Source: an uncultured Paraprevotella sp.
Lineage (GTDB): Bacteria > Bacteroidota > Bacteroidia > Bacteroidales > Bacteroidaceae
Reading direction: 5' to 3'
Assembly: GCA_944320765.1 (NCBI GenBank)
Contig: CALUIS010000013.1
Coordinates: 1-64,000, forward strand
Length of the DNA stretch: 64,000 nucleotides
Shown here: positions 43,901 through 51,993 of the stretch, in pieces
Layout: the number at the start of each line of letters is the position of its first letter
Position numbering within the stretch: the first letter of the stretch is position 1
Notes under the pieces: model-generated
The model's database searches: none
What the model saw: only the letters and a program-made list of their open reading frames with translations
Told to the model about the DNA's origin: nothing
Program-made: the position numbers and the translations under genes

Positions 43901-44581
43901 CTGCAGGGTGGCGTCGTTGATGTTGGAGATGAGGTTGACGCCCCAGTCGCACAGCTTCAGGAAACAGGCTTTGGCTTTTTCGTTTCCGCCATAGACGTAA
44001 GCGTCGCGCAGCCCGGCGTAGACCTTGTGCATGACATAGAGGGGTACGTTGCCCCGGTTGTTGTTGTAAGCCGTCAGGTTGCCCCGGTAGATGCCTGTCC
44101 AGACGTTGTTGTCCGGCAGGCCGCCGATGTAGCCGTAGAGGCCGTCGGTGTTGTCGTCGAACACGCGCTGGCAAGAGTCCATCATGTCCACCATGTAGTC
44201 CATGCGTTCCTTCATCTTGGCCCGCGTGTCCTCATCCTTCGAGGCGGCGTAGGCCAAGGCCAGGGCGGAAAGATAATGGCCGCCCACGTGGCCGTCCAAC
44301 CGGAAGTTGCCGGAACCCCAGTTCTGGAAGTTCGGATGCTGTCGCTCCCAGTCCGTGAAACCGGCCTGGCGGAAGAACGGCGTGAGCAGCCGGTCCACAT
44401 CATACTCCAGAAGCGTTTGGTCGTTCAGTTCCATGGCTTGCTTGAAGACTCCGTCGCCGAGTGTGACCTCTTGCAGGTCGAAGAGCCGGGGGTAGAGTTT
44501 GCTTTGCGCTGCGGCCTCATGGTCCGGGGCGAGCAGCAGGCACGCTGAGAACAGCGCGATGTAGGTTTTTCTGTGTCTCAT
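40937..44581 (-). CDS. Secreted GH127-type beta-L-arabinofuranosidase with extra C-terminal modules
   Basis: A 1214-residue exported enzyme. After the signal peptide, residues of about 25-650 are the (alpha/alpha)6 DUF1680/GH127 domain: GGHYLSALALAYAAS, EHGGVNEMYADAYRMTGEEKYL (in part), ALGGNSISEHF with the likely acid/base Glu near 331, PESCNTNNMLKL (metal-ligand Glu and Cys near 350), and GMWCCVGTGMENHSKYGEF with the Cys pair near 417 that in HypBA1 holds zinc and the nucleophile. GH146 is the alternative. Then come a jelly-roll region, the module copied in the next gene, and a tail LPQGIYIIGGKKTVRK of the Por-secretion type. Start at 44581, because the -7 box lies over the earlier ATG's leader. 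Confidence 0.9.
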   Translation of the reverse strand: MRHRKTYIALFSACLLLAPDHEAAAQSKLYPRLFDLQEVTLGDGVFKQAMELNDQTLLEYDVDRLLTPFFRQAGFTDWERQHPNFQNWGSGNFRLDGHVGGHYLSALALAYAASKDEDTRAKMKERMDYMVDMMDSCQRVFDDNTDGLYGYIGGLPDNNVWTGIYRGNLTAYNNNRGNVPLYVMHKVYAGLRDAYVYGGNEKAKACFLKLCDWGVNLISNINDATLQSILDTEHGGVNEMYADAYRMTGEEKYLEAAKRFSHRTMIDNMQTVNTTFLDNKHANTQVPKYIGFARIAQEDEETADYRNAAHNFWTEVVEHRTVALGGNSISEHFLPASRSSEYITNPDGPESCNTNNMLKLTEDLFADDQDAKYADFYEYAMLNHILSTQNPHTGGYVYFTSMRPQHYRMYSQVNQGMWCCVGTGMENHSKYGEFVYAHSPENDTLFVNLFMASSLKNEHFALTQETGFPYGEKTVLTVDQPGEYVLAVRHPSWCKEGYKVTVNGTAQDVASTPGSYACISRTWAAGDKIEVDFPMALELVACPNYDSYVAFRYGPVLLGAETGTENLTGQFAGEGRMDHCPSNGAQLSLTSAPMLIGEREDVLDSVEMVDQSQLHFKIKAGLYNSDRFAGLVLRPFFTIHECRYMMYWNQMTEAEWDGIKDEVIAEEQATQALQDRTLDFIATGEQQSDAGHVLQGDFEKGSYSGEFYIDALSGKWFSYVFSTQGVSENVSLMCRYHSADAGRVCTIYINDKEFKRITLEKKDFTGFYNMEYLIPEEMLKDSEGNVLKEITVKFAATGSTPTPGIYYLRLLKDYRFPQPYQFVCTHWVSGDAARVNSIEYDRVANTLKVYGKGGNNDIAVQISKYQNDSCYVTGDQKYLLVRGTSLKTGSGLSYLWWLNGANHGSQVAPTYQTTDDNGTSTIIWDITQSGLTDYMQGDSIGLSNHDKACSTLFGLTSSAADGSAVLTDIGFYSLGQALDKYPELAETMKTNRFSETATEFQATRTFRNALVDKAFKAGEWTPLCFPFQMSRSLCADYFTDIKAYSGLVFSEDGTLTLYFEDADLIETGKPYLVESLSDMDRMELSAVRSYATEEPAPLTTGNVSVQGTFCQKAVEAGTYTYQDGEFKAHPAADPVKGLNFYVQLTEEDLAKVSRVAVSFDPLPTGIRPVLSAGQAHDVYTLGGVRMKSGARDASDLQDLPQGIYIIGGKKTVRK

Positions 44582-44627
44582 CCTTTGTGGTATTTTGTAA
44601 AATGTAAAGCCCGAAGAAGGCAACAGG

Positions 44628-44635
44628 CAAAAGTA
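44628..44635 (-). promoter_or_regulatory. -7 box of the GH127 operon
   Basis: TACTTTTG on the minus strand; predicted start near 44624 excludes the ATG at 44623 and supports 44581. No -33 TTTG at normal spacing, as might be expected for an activator-dependent promoter. Confidence 0.5.
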
Positions 44636-44764
44636 AGGTGAATCGCGTCAATGACAGGGGGCAATAGTGGGCAATTAGGGGCTTTTATTGTGTTTTGGCG
44701 GATTTGTCTCCCCTTTTTGACGCAAAATGTCCCCCTCCGTGGGCTTCCGCTCGTGCAAAATGTG

Positions 44765-44772
44765 TATTTTTG
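44765..44772 (+). promoter_or_regulatory. -7 box of the regulator gene
   Basis: TATTTTTG on the plus strand, about 12-15 nt of leader before the ATG at 44791. The -33 side is weak. It is divergent from the GH127 -7 box, with about 130 bp between them for operators. Confidence 0.5.
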
Positions 44773-44790
44773 CGGAGAGAAAACACATGG

Positions 44791-47607
44791 ATGATGAAAT
44801 GCTTTTTCCTGATACTGTCTTTTTGCCTGTGCGCGGTTTGTGGCCGGGCAGTGCCGGTGGAGATGACGGACATTCCCGCACTCCAACGGTTGCCGGTGAA
44901 CGCCATCCACCGTATCTATCAGGACCGTGAGGGTTACATCTGGTATGGGACGGTGAACGGACTGTGCCGGGACGACGGTTACCAGGTCCAGGTGTTCCGT
45001 TCGGATTTCAACCGGCGCGGGCTGCTGGCCAACAACTTGGTGGAGTGCATCACGGAGGACGGGGACGGCTGCATCTGGTTCGGGACGGACAAGGGCGCTT
45101 ACAGGATGAGCAAGCGGGACTACCGGGTCGAGCCGGTGAGGCATCCGCTGCTGGACGGGCGGATGGTGCGCCAGATGTACCGGACGAAGGACGGGAGCGT
45201 GTGGATTTCCGTGTCGGGGTCCCTCCTGCGCTATCGTGACCACCGTCTGTTGAAGGTGTATCCCACACGGAATGACTCCGTGTCCACGTATGTCTATGGC
45301 TTTTGCGAAGGACGCGGTGGGGAAATCCTGCTGCTGTATTCCAACGGGCTGATTCACCGTCTGGACACCGTACAGGATGAGCCTGTGCCACTGCCGGACG
45401 GAAATCTCCGTCACAATTTCAGTGCCATCGTGCAGGATGCGGAACAGGACTATTACTGGCTCGCCACGTGGGGTAGCGGGATTTACCGCTTTTCACCTTC
45501 GGCTCCTCCGGACTCCATGTTCGTGCGCCAGAATACGGAAGGAAGCGCGGTGGGCGACTCGCCCATATTATATATGGTAAGAGACGACCGGCACAAAAGG
45601 ATATGGACGACGACCTTGGTCGGCCTGCAGGCCTACGACAGTGGGGACGGGAGATTGCGTCCTTGCCGTGTGGAGACGGACCGCCCGCTGACGCACGTGA
45701 TGCTGAACGACGTGATGCTGGACCGCCGCGGCGACTTGTGGGTGTCGGCCTTCGACATGCCGAGTTTCATCCTGCATTCCGATGCGGACGCTCCCGAACG
45801 GCTTCCGTTGCCGGAGCTTCGGCCTGAGGGGCATTTCCAACCGGCGGTGATGGCTTTGCATGATGACGGCGACGGGACGTTTTGGATGTTTCTGGAGCGT
45901 ACGGGCTTGTTCCTGTACGACCAAAAGACCGGGCGTACGTCCAGCCATTGGGATTTTCCGTCCACTTCTTCTTTGCCGTTCAACTTGGTCAAGCAGATAA
46001 CGGCCAGCCGTATGCCCCATGCCGTATGGGTCGTGCCGGATTTCTCCTTGAAGGCTTTCCGGCTGGTGCGTGAGGGAATGCGGATGCGCCTGTCGGATGT
46101 GGTGGACCTTAAAGCCGGCCATCCGGAACAGGGTTATATCACGTCCTTGTATGAAAGCGGGGACGGGAAGACGCTGTGGATGGGTACGGACCGGGGAGCG
46201 GTACGCTATGACCTGCGTGGCAAGAAGGTGGAACGATGTTATGAGATAGGCCATGTGACCGCCTTCTCCCCGTCCGCAAGCGGCATATTGTGGGCGGCCA
46301 CCAACAACAAGGGGCTGTATTCGCTCCGCCCGGAAGGCATCTGGTTTCGCTATCTGTTCCGGCAGGCTTTGTCGTCTTTGGCCTGTGCCGCCGACGGCAC
46401 GTTGTGGATGGGGAGCGAGGAGGGCGACCTGCTCTCGTTCAATCCGGAGAACCGGACGGTGCGGAGCTATAACCGTACTTGCCGATTGGAAGGCGATATG
46501 GTGAACCGTGTGGTGACGGACGAGTTCGGGCATGTGTGGGTGGGGATGAACAATATGGTGATGGAGCTGAACCCCAAGAACGGTTCTTACCGCGAGTATC
46601 TCACCTCGGACGGTTCCATGGGGCTGTGGCGCGTCATTCCTACGGCCTTGTGCGTGGCCCATGACGGGCGTATCTGTTTCGGCGGCATATCCGGTATCTG
46701 CCGTTTCACCCCATCCAACGCGTTGGACCGTGCGGCGGAACCGGCGCGTGTGGCGGTGACGGACATCCGTGCGGACCGCCGTTCCCTGATTTTCGGGAAC
46801 GAAGGGGAAGCCTGCCGTGTGGATTCCGTGGTCGATGTCCGGTCGGACGTGGCCCGTCTGGAAATCAGCTTTTCTTCCCTGCACCACCGTCTGGCCCATA
46901 AAATCCGGTATGCCTACCGGCTGGGAGGGATAGACGAGGCATGGCAATATACGGGCGAGGGACAGAACACGGCCGTCTACAGCCGTCTGCCCAAGGGGGA
47001 ATACGCTTTTGAGGTGAAGGCGACGGATGAGAACGGGCAGTGGAGCCATGAGGTGACGAGGCTCAGGCTTCACCGGCTTCCGGCATGGTATGAGACTTTC
47101 TGGGCCTATGGGCTGTATGTCCTCATCGGCTTGGGCGGTATGGGCTGGGCCGCGTACGCCTACAGCCGGCGGCTGAAACGGAAGAACGAGGAGTTGTGGG
47201 CCGACAGCACCGAGCTGGTGAGGATGAGGGACTATCTGAACCAGACCTCGCATGGAGAAGACGAGACGGAAAAGCTCGACCGTCTTCTGACCGAAAAGGC
47301 GGTGAAGGTGGTGGAAGCGCATCTCCGGGAACCGGACTTCGACGTGCAGAAGCTGGCGGAGGGCATGAACATGTCCCGTTCCACCTTGTCGCGCAAGCTG
47401 AAGGCCGTCACCGGCGACACCCCCTTGGATTTCATCCGGCGCATCAAGATGAAGCACGCCTGCCGTATGCTGGAAGACCCGGGGCGCAACGTGTCCGAAG
47501 TGGCGGCCGACCTGGGATTCCAAAACCGCAAGTATTTCACCGCCTGCTTCAAGGAGCAGTTCGGCGTGACCCCGAGCGAGTACCAAAAGAACGCACGGTG
47601 TAGGTGA
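44791..47607 (+). CDS. Membrane-bound one-component regulator: Reg_prop, Y_Y_Y, AraC
   Basis: About 938 residues. A signal peptide or anchor (MMKCFFLILSFCLCAVCG) leads into a periplasmic two-bladed propeller sensor with many Reg_prop repeats (IYQDREGYIWYGTVNGLCR, CIWFGTDKGAYRM, ILWAATNNKGLYSL, HVWVGMNNMVMEL). A Y_Y_Y domain follows (about 680-765), then one membrane segment near 769-792, a short linker, and an AraC-type HTH (about 845-935; SRSTLSRKLKAVTGDTPLDF, VSEVAADLGFQNRKYFTACF). It lacks the histidine kinase and receiver of hybrid two-component systems, so a periplasmic glycan signal should reach DNA directly. Divergent from the GH127 operon, its likely target. Confidence 0.9.
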   Translation: MMKCFFLILSFCLCAVCGRAVPVEMTDIPALQRLPVNAIHRIYQDREGYIWYGTVNGLCRDDGYQVQVFRSDFNRRGLLANNLVECITEDGDGCIWFGTDKGAYRMSKRDYRVEPVRHPLLDGRMVRQMYRTKDGSVWISVSGSLLRYRDHRLLKVYPTRNDSVSTYVYGFCEGRGGEILLLYSNGLIHRLDTVQDEPVPLPDGNLRHNFSAIVQDAEQDYYWLATWGSGIYRFSPSAPPDSMFVRQNTEGSAVGDSPILYMVRDDRHKRIWTTTLVGLQAYDSGDGRLRPCRVETDRPLTHVMLNDVMLDRRGDLWVSAFDMPSFILHSDADAPERLPLPELRPEGHFQPAVMALHDDGDGTFWMFLERTGLFLYDQKTGRTSSHWDFPSTSSLPFNLVKQITASRMPHAVWVVPDFSLKAFRLVREGMRMRLSDVVDLKAGHPEQGYITSLYESGDGKTLWMGTDRGAVRYDLRGKKVERCYEIGHVTAFSPSASGILWAATNNKGLYSLRPEGIWFRYLFRQALSSLACAADGTLWMGSEEGDLLSFNPENRTVRSYNRTCRLEGDMVNRVVTDEFGHVWVGMNNMVMELNPKNGSYREYLTSDGSMGLWRVIPTALCVAHDGRICFGGISGICRFTPSNALDRAAEPARVAVTDIRADRRSLIFGNEGEACRVDSVVDVRSDVARLEISFSSLHHRLAHKIRYAYRLGGIDEAWQYTGEGQNTAVYSRLPKGEYAFEVKATDENGQWSHEVTRLRLHRLPAWYETFWAYGLYVLIGLGGMGWAAYAYSRRLKRKNEELWADSTELVRMRDYLNQTSHGEDETEKLDRLLTEKAVKVVEAHLREPDFDVQKLAEGMNMSRSTLSRKLKAVTGDTPLDFIRRIKMKHACRMLEDPGRNVSEVAADLGFQNRKYFTACFKEQFGVTPSEYQKNARCR

Positions 47608-49816
47608 CGGTTTTTCCGGCTTTCACCTTTACTTTGTGTTTCCAGCCCGGGAAAGCGTTGTCACCCAACGGCATCCGGGCTTCCTCTTCGTTTTCGGACA
47701 GAATCGTGACCTCCGCGTCGAAAGCCGTGGGGTTCGTGATGCCCAATACGGTTTTCCCGGACGTGTTCTTTATGATGCGGGCTTTTACGTGGTCGAACAC
47801 GTACAGCTCGTTCCGCTCCGGGCGGAGGTAGATGCCGGGGATTTCCAGGGCCATCAGCGCACCGTTCGTCTCGTTCCACCCCGTCTCCCAGCCGTCGGCG
47901 CGGGAACCACGGTGGTCCGCGTCGCAATAAGTGAGGCGTTCTGAAATTTTTCCGTTGGACTGTATGCCTTCGGCGTGGGCGTGGATGATGTCGCGCAGCA
48001 GTTCGGCATAAAGCGTGTCGCCCGTGGCGCGGTAGAGCTTGAACAAGGCATCGCCCGACTGGGTGCAGAAGCCCGGTGCGCCGTGCTTGTTCTGTGTGCT
48101 GGCCCATACGGCCCCCGTCAGGTTGGCATCCAACCGGGCCAGCGGCGTGTCCTCCGGCAGGCGGTAGTCGAACGAGACGGTCCATGTGGCGCAAAGGTGG
48201 GCCAGGTCGCGGGACTGTCGCAGGTATTCTTCTTTCCCGGTCGCTTCGTACAGTGTCATGAGGGAGGTCATGAGGGCGGCGGCTGTTTCCGAATCGGCAT
48301 TCTGCAGGATGTCGCCGCATCCGCCCGAGGTGAACCCGCGTATGGCGAAGTCGCGGTAGAGGGCATCGGCGGCCTCTTCGGCCACCTGCAGGTAGTGCGG
48401 TTGATGGTAGTATGCTGCCGCAAGGGCCAGCCCGCCTATGGCCATAGCCCCGCCGGACGTGCCATAGACTGCCACTTTGCCCGTCTCCACATGCACGTAA
48501 TTGCCCCAAGTACCTTCTTCTTCCCAAGTGCGGACAAAGGCATCGGCCAGCCGCCGCACGTCCTGTTCCCATTCCGGGCGGATGGCTTTTCCATGCCCTG
48601 TCTTGTGCATCAGGCCGAACTGCTTCACCATCCAATAAAGCACATCCCCGTTTCGGCGGGTCAGGCCTATGCCCGGCACCACGGCGGCCGCGTCGCGGGG
48701 GAGAACCTTGCCGTCCGGCTGCAGGATGTCGTAGTAATATCCGCTCTGCCCTTGGCCTTGGGGCAAGGCGAAACTGAACGTGCGGCTCACGCGCCGCAGG
48801 TGTTCCTCGTCGCCGATGGCCAGCATGGGGTAGGTGTTGATTAGTCCGCCAATCCAACCATAGGACATCCAGTCCGCCGATTCCGGGCGGTAGAACTCCA
48901 CGCTGTCTTTCCGGTAGTAGCGTGCGTCAATGTTGCGTTCCATGATTTCCCGCACGCGGCTCATCGGGACGAGGTCGCGCGGGGCATCGCAGGGGATGTG
49001 GCTCTTGCGTTGCCGCATGAAGCGGGCCAGCAGTTCCGGCACATTCCGGCAGGGATAGGTGAGCCGTGTCACCCGGATGACAATCTCGTCGCCTTCCTTC
49101 ACGGACAGGCCGCGGTCGGGACTTTCGGTAAAGCCGATGAACTGGGGTTTCTTTTCCCGGACACCGGGGGCGCTGATGACCAGCGAGGCCAAGCTCCGGT
49201 CTGCCGACTCTTCCACGATGAGGCCGTGGTCCAGCAGTTGGCCGTTCCGTTCGATGCCTTGGTCCGTGAGCAGGAGAACTCCCTCCTCCTTGTTTCGGTC
49301 GAGAAAGGCGATGGCCGGTGTGGCGGCGTTGCAGACGCTGACCTCCAGCAGCGACGGGCTGCCGAAGTCGGGTGAGAGTTGGGGAATGGGGTTGGAGGTC
49401 AGGGCCAGGTCGCGGCGGTCATAGTCCGAAGGGTCGAGCCCCGTGGCATAGTTGCGGTTCACGATGCGTTGCCGGTTGCCGTTGTAGACGGATGCTGGAA
49501 TCATCACGTAATTGTCGCTCGTCCAACGGTAGCGGTCGAAAGCCACGGCCACTCCCGCTTCCGGCATGTCCTTCAGTGCTTTGAAGCGGAACACGAAGAG
49601 CGTGCCGTCCGGTACGGCACGCTCTTCCGTGGTGACGCTCCAGCTGTCGGAGGAGGCGTCGATATTCTGCAGATGGATAAGCCTTTCCGCCTGATAGCGG
49701 CAGTCCAGCAGCCGGATTTCCCGTGTCTCGTCCGGTGTGGCCGGCAGCCATTTCTGTGCCGACGCGTCAAGGGGGAGCAGGCATAACACATACCTTGTCA
49801 ATCGTTTGAGGTTCAT
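47549..49816 (-). CDS. Secreted toroid-type glycosidase-like protein, family unassigned
   Basis: A 755-residue exported protein with signal peptide (MNLKRLTRYVLCLLPLDASAQ). Residues of about 30-260 form a beta domain. The central and C-terminal part (GGAMAIGGLALAAAYYHQPHYLQVAEEA, TAAALMTSLMTLYEATGKEEYL, GDALFKLYRATGDTLYAELLRDII, each split) has repeated paired helices with tyrosine-leucine ends, as in (alpha/alpha)6-barrel hydrolases. The end has a small beta domain. Position beside the GH127 gene and regulator suggests the same polysaccharide. The last 59 bp lie antisense to the end of the regulator gene, so the C-terminal residues (FGTRSGSRRTAP) may be non-functional. Confidence 0.7.
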   Translation of the reverse strand: MNLKRLTRYVLCLLPLDASAQKWLPATPDETREIRLLDCRYQAERLIHLQNIDASSDSWSVTTEERAVPDGTLFVFRFKALKDMPEAGVAVAFDRYRWTSDNYVMIPASVYNGNRQRIVNRNYATGLDPSDYDRRDLALTSNPIPQLSPDFGSPSLLEVSVCNAATPAIAFLDRNKEEGVLLLTDQGIERNGQLLDHGLIVEESADRSLASLVISAPGVREKKPQFIGFTESPDRGLSVKEGDEIVIRVTRLTYPCRNVPELLARFMRQRKSHIPCDAPRDLVPMSRVREIMERNIDARYYRKDSVEFYRPESADWMSYGWIGGLINTYPMLAIGDEEHLRRVSRTFSFALPQGQGQSGYYYDILQPDGKVLPRDAAAVVPGIGLTRRNGDVLYWMVKQFGLMHKTGHGKAIRPEWEQDVRRLADAFVRTWEEEGTWGNYVHVETGKVAVYGTSGGAMAIGGLALAAAYYHQPHYLQVAEEAADALYRDFAIRGFTSGGCGDILQNADSETAAALMTSLMTLYEATGKEEYLRQSRDLAHLCATWTVSFDYRLPEDTPLARLDANLTGAVWASTQNKHGAPGFCTQSGDALFKLYRATGDTLYAELLRDIIHAHAEGIQSNGKISERLTYCDADHRGSRADGWETGWNETNGALMALEIPGIYLRPERNELYVFDHVKARIIKNTSGKTVLGITNPTAFDAEVTILSENEEEARMPLGDNAFPGWKHKVKVKAGKTVTYTVRSFGTRSGSRRTAP

Positions 49817-49867
49817 AAGACGGTTCTTTTTTATGGGCGTGAACCAGGCAGGGTTGTGTTGGTCCTG

Positions 49868-49899
49868 CAAACATAGTCAATTTGCGGCTTTTCTACAAA
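49868..49899 (-). promoter_or_regulatory. Promoter of the toroid glycosidase-like gene
   Basis: On the minus strand: TTTG (49899-49896), 20 bp, TATGTTTG (49875-49868). Full match, leader of about 48 nt. The -33 element is 18 bp from the end of dapL. Confidence 0.8.
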
Positions 49900-49916
49900 T
49901 GTTCAGGCGTGTTTCT

Positions 49917-51152
49917 TTATTTTCCCCAAGTCTTGATGCGCCGCATGGCCTCCACGCAGTCCTCCCGCTGGCCGAAAGCGGTGAGGCGCAGGTAGCCCTC
50001 GCCGCTGGGACCGAAGCCCACGCCCGGCGTGCCTACCACGTTCACTTCGTAGAGCAGTTGCTCGAAGAACCTCCACGACCCCATTCCGTCCGGCGTCTTG
50101 AGCCAGATGTAGGGCGCGTTCACCCCACCGTAGACGGTGAAGCCAGCGGTTTGCAGCCCCTCGCGCATGATGCGGGCGTTCTCCATATAGTAATCGATGG
50201 TGGCCTTCACCTGCTTCTTGCCTTCCGGGGTATAGATAGCCTCCGCTCCACGCTGGGTGATGTAGCTGGTGCCGTTGAACTTGGTGCATTGTCGGCGGTT
50301 CCACAACGGGTTGAGCGGCACGCGCTCTTCCCCGTCCAGCTTGAAGGCCGTCACCTCCTTGGGTACCACGGTGTAGCCGCAGCGCACGCCCGTGAAGCCC
50401 GCCGTCTTGGAGAAGCTCCGGAACTCGATGGCGCAACGCTTCGCCCCGCGTATCTCATAGATGGAATGCGGCACGTCCGGCTCGCGGATGTAAGCCTCGT
50501 AGGCCGCGTCGAAGAAGATGAGCGTGTCGTTGGCCAGCGCGTAGTCCACCCATTTCTTCAGTTCCGCCTTGGTCAGCGTGGTGCCGGTCGGGTTGTTGGG
50601 GTAGCAGAGGTAGATGATGTCCACGCGCTGGTCGGGCAGCGGCGGGATGAAATGGTTCTCGGCCGTGCAGGGCAGATAGGTGACGTTGCTCCACCGTCCG
50701 TCCGGTTTCAGGTCGCCGGCCCGTCCGCACATGACGTTGCTGTCGATGTAGACGGGGTAGATGGGGTCGGTCACGGCCATGCTGTTGTCCCAGCGGAGGA
50801 GTTCCCCGATGTTCCCCGTGTCGCTCTTTGCCCCGTCGTTGATGAAGATTTCCGACGGGCTGAGGTTGATGCCCCGAGGTGCGAAGTCATTTTTGAGGAT
50901 GGCCTCGATGAGGAAGTCGTAGCCTTGTTCGGGGCCGTAGCCGTGGAAGGTCTTTCCGTCCGCCATCTCGTCCACGGCACGGTGCATGGCCTCGATGCAC
51001 GCCGGAGGCAGCGGGCGGGTGACATCCCCGATGCCCAGTCGGATGAGCTGTTTGCCCGGGTGGGTCACCTTGAAGGCGTTCACTTTCTTCGCGATGTCCG
51101 AGAAAAGGTAGCTTCCCGGAAGTTTAAGGAAATGTTCGTTGACTAATGCCAT
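49917..51152 (-). CDS. dapL: LL-diaminopimelate aminotransferase
   Basis: A 411-residue fold-type I PLP enzyme making LL-diaminopimelate from tetrahydrodipicolinate and glutamate in one step. The start ([23 protein letters not shown]) and blocks [27 protein letters not shown]-like ([18 protein letters not shown]) and [19 protein letters not shown] (PLP lysine) are those of the DapL family. This means lysine/meso-DAP is made by the aminotransferase route rather than through succinylated intermediates. Last gene of the gltB operon, 21 bp after dapF. Confidence 0.96.
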   Translation of the reverse strand: MALVNEHFLKLPGSYLFSDIAKKVNAFKVTHPGKQLIRLGIGDVTRPLPPACIEAMHRAVDEMADGKTFHGYGPEQGYDFLIEAILKNDFAPRGINLSPSEIFINDGAKSDTGNIGELLRWDNSMAVTDPIYPVYIDSNVMCGRAGDLKPDGRWSNVTYLPCTAENHFIPPLPDQRVDIIYLCYPNNPTGTTLTKAELKKWVDYALANDTLIFFDAAYEAYIREPDVPHSIYEIRGAKRCAIEFRSFSKTAGFTGVRCGYTVVPKEVTAFKLDGEERVPLNPLWNRRQCTKFNGTSYITQRGAEAIYTPEGKKQVKATIDYYMENARIMREGLQTAGFTVYGGVNAPYIWLKTPDGMGSWRFFEQLLYEVNVVGTPGVGFGPSGEGYLRLTAFGQREDCVEAMRRIKTWGK

Positions 51153-51173
51153 AAGTTTTCTTGTATTTGTCGG

Positions 51174-51980
51174 TTAAGATAAAGTTTCTATCGTGCCGCT
51201 GAAGACTTCCACGGCGGGGCCGGTCATGCGGACTCGTCCGTCGGCCTTGCTCCATTCGATGGAGAGCGTGCCGCCGTCCATGATGATGTCCGCCTGCCTG
51301 TCGGTCCGGCGGGAGAAGGCGGCTGCCACGGCGGTGGCGCAGGCGCCCGTCCCGCAGGCCATGGTGATGCCCGAACCCCGTTCCCACACGCGCATCCGGA
51401 TGCTTCCGTCGGGGCGGACGTGGGCGAATTCCACATTGACGCGGTGCGGGAAGAGGGGGTGGCGTTCCAATGCCGGTCCCACGGCGGGCAGGTCTACGGC
51501 CTCCGCGTCGTCCACGAAAAGGACCAGATGCGGGTTCCCCATGTCCACGGTGATGCCTTCGTGCGGGGTGCAGGCCGTTCCGAGGTCCACGGTGCGGATG
51601 CCGTCCGGCATACCCATGTCCACCGTGACCGTCTCCACCCTGCCGTCCATCACGTGCAGGTGCAGCGTCTTGATGCCCGAGAGCGTGTCGAGCGTGAGGT
51701 CCGTCCGGTCCGTCAGTCCGTGTTCGTAGACATACTTGCCGATGCAGCGGCTGGCGTTGCCGCACATGCGGGCTTCCGACCCGTCGGCGTTGAAGATGCG
51801 CATACTGAAGTCAGCCCGTTCCGAAGGGCCTATCAGTACCAGGCCGTCGCTGCCGATGCCCGTGTGCGGGCGGCTCCATGCTACGGCGAGCTGTTCGGGA
51901 TGAGGCAAGGGATTCCGGGTCGTGTCGACATAGATGTAGTCGTTGCCCGCCCCTTGCATTTTGGTGAATGGGATTCTCAT
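51174..51980 (-). CDS. dapF: Diaminopimelate epimerase
   Basis: A 268-residue PLP-independent epimerase converting LL- to meso-diaminopimelate. The two catalytic cysteines are in [13 protein letters not shown] and [16 protein letters not shown], and the start [17 protein letters not shown] is typical. It feeds both lysine and cell-wall synthesis. Lies between asnB (13 bp) and dapL (21 bp), so it and DapL are made together as the two consecutive steps. Confidence 0.96.
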   Translation of the reverse strand: MRIPFTKMQGAGNDYIYVDTTRNPLPHPEQLAVAWSRPHTGIGSDGLVLIGPSERADFSMRIFNADGSEARMCGNASRCIGKYVYEHGLTDRTDLTLDTLSGIKTLHLHVMDGRVETVTVDMGMPDGIRTVDLGTACTPHEGITVDMGNPHLVLFVDDAEAVDLPAVGPALERHPLFPHRVNVEFAHVRPDGSIRMRVWERGSGITMACGTGACATAVAAAFSRRTDRQADIIMDGGTLSIEWSKADGRVRMTGPAVEVFSGTIETLS

Positions 51981-51993
51981 GATGTTCCGGTTT

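Noticed and set aside
42104-44548. 814-residue open frame antisense to the GH127-type gene
   Set aside because: GC-rich third codon positions make stop codons rare on the opposite strand. The GH127 frame has family motifs, the antisense frame has none and no start context.
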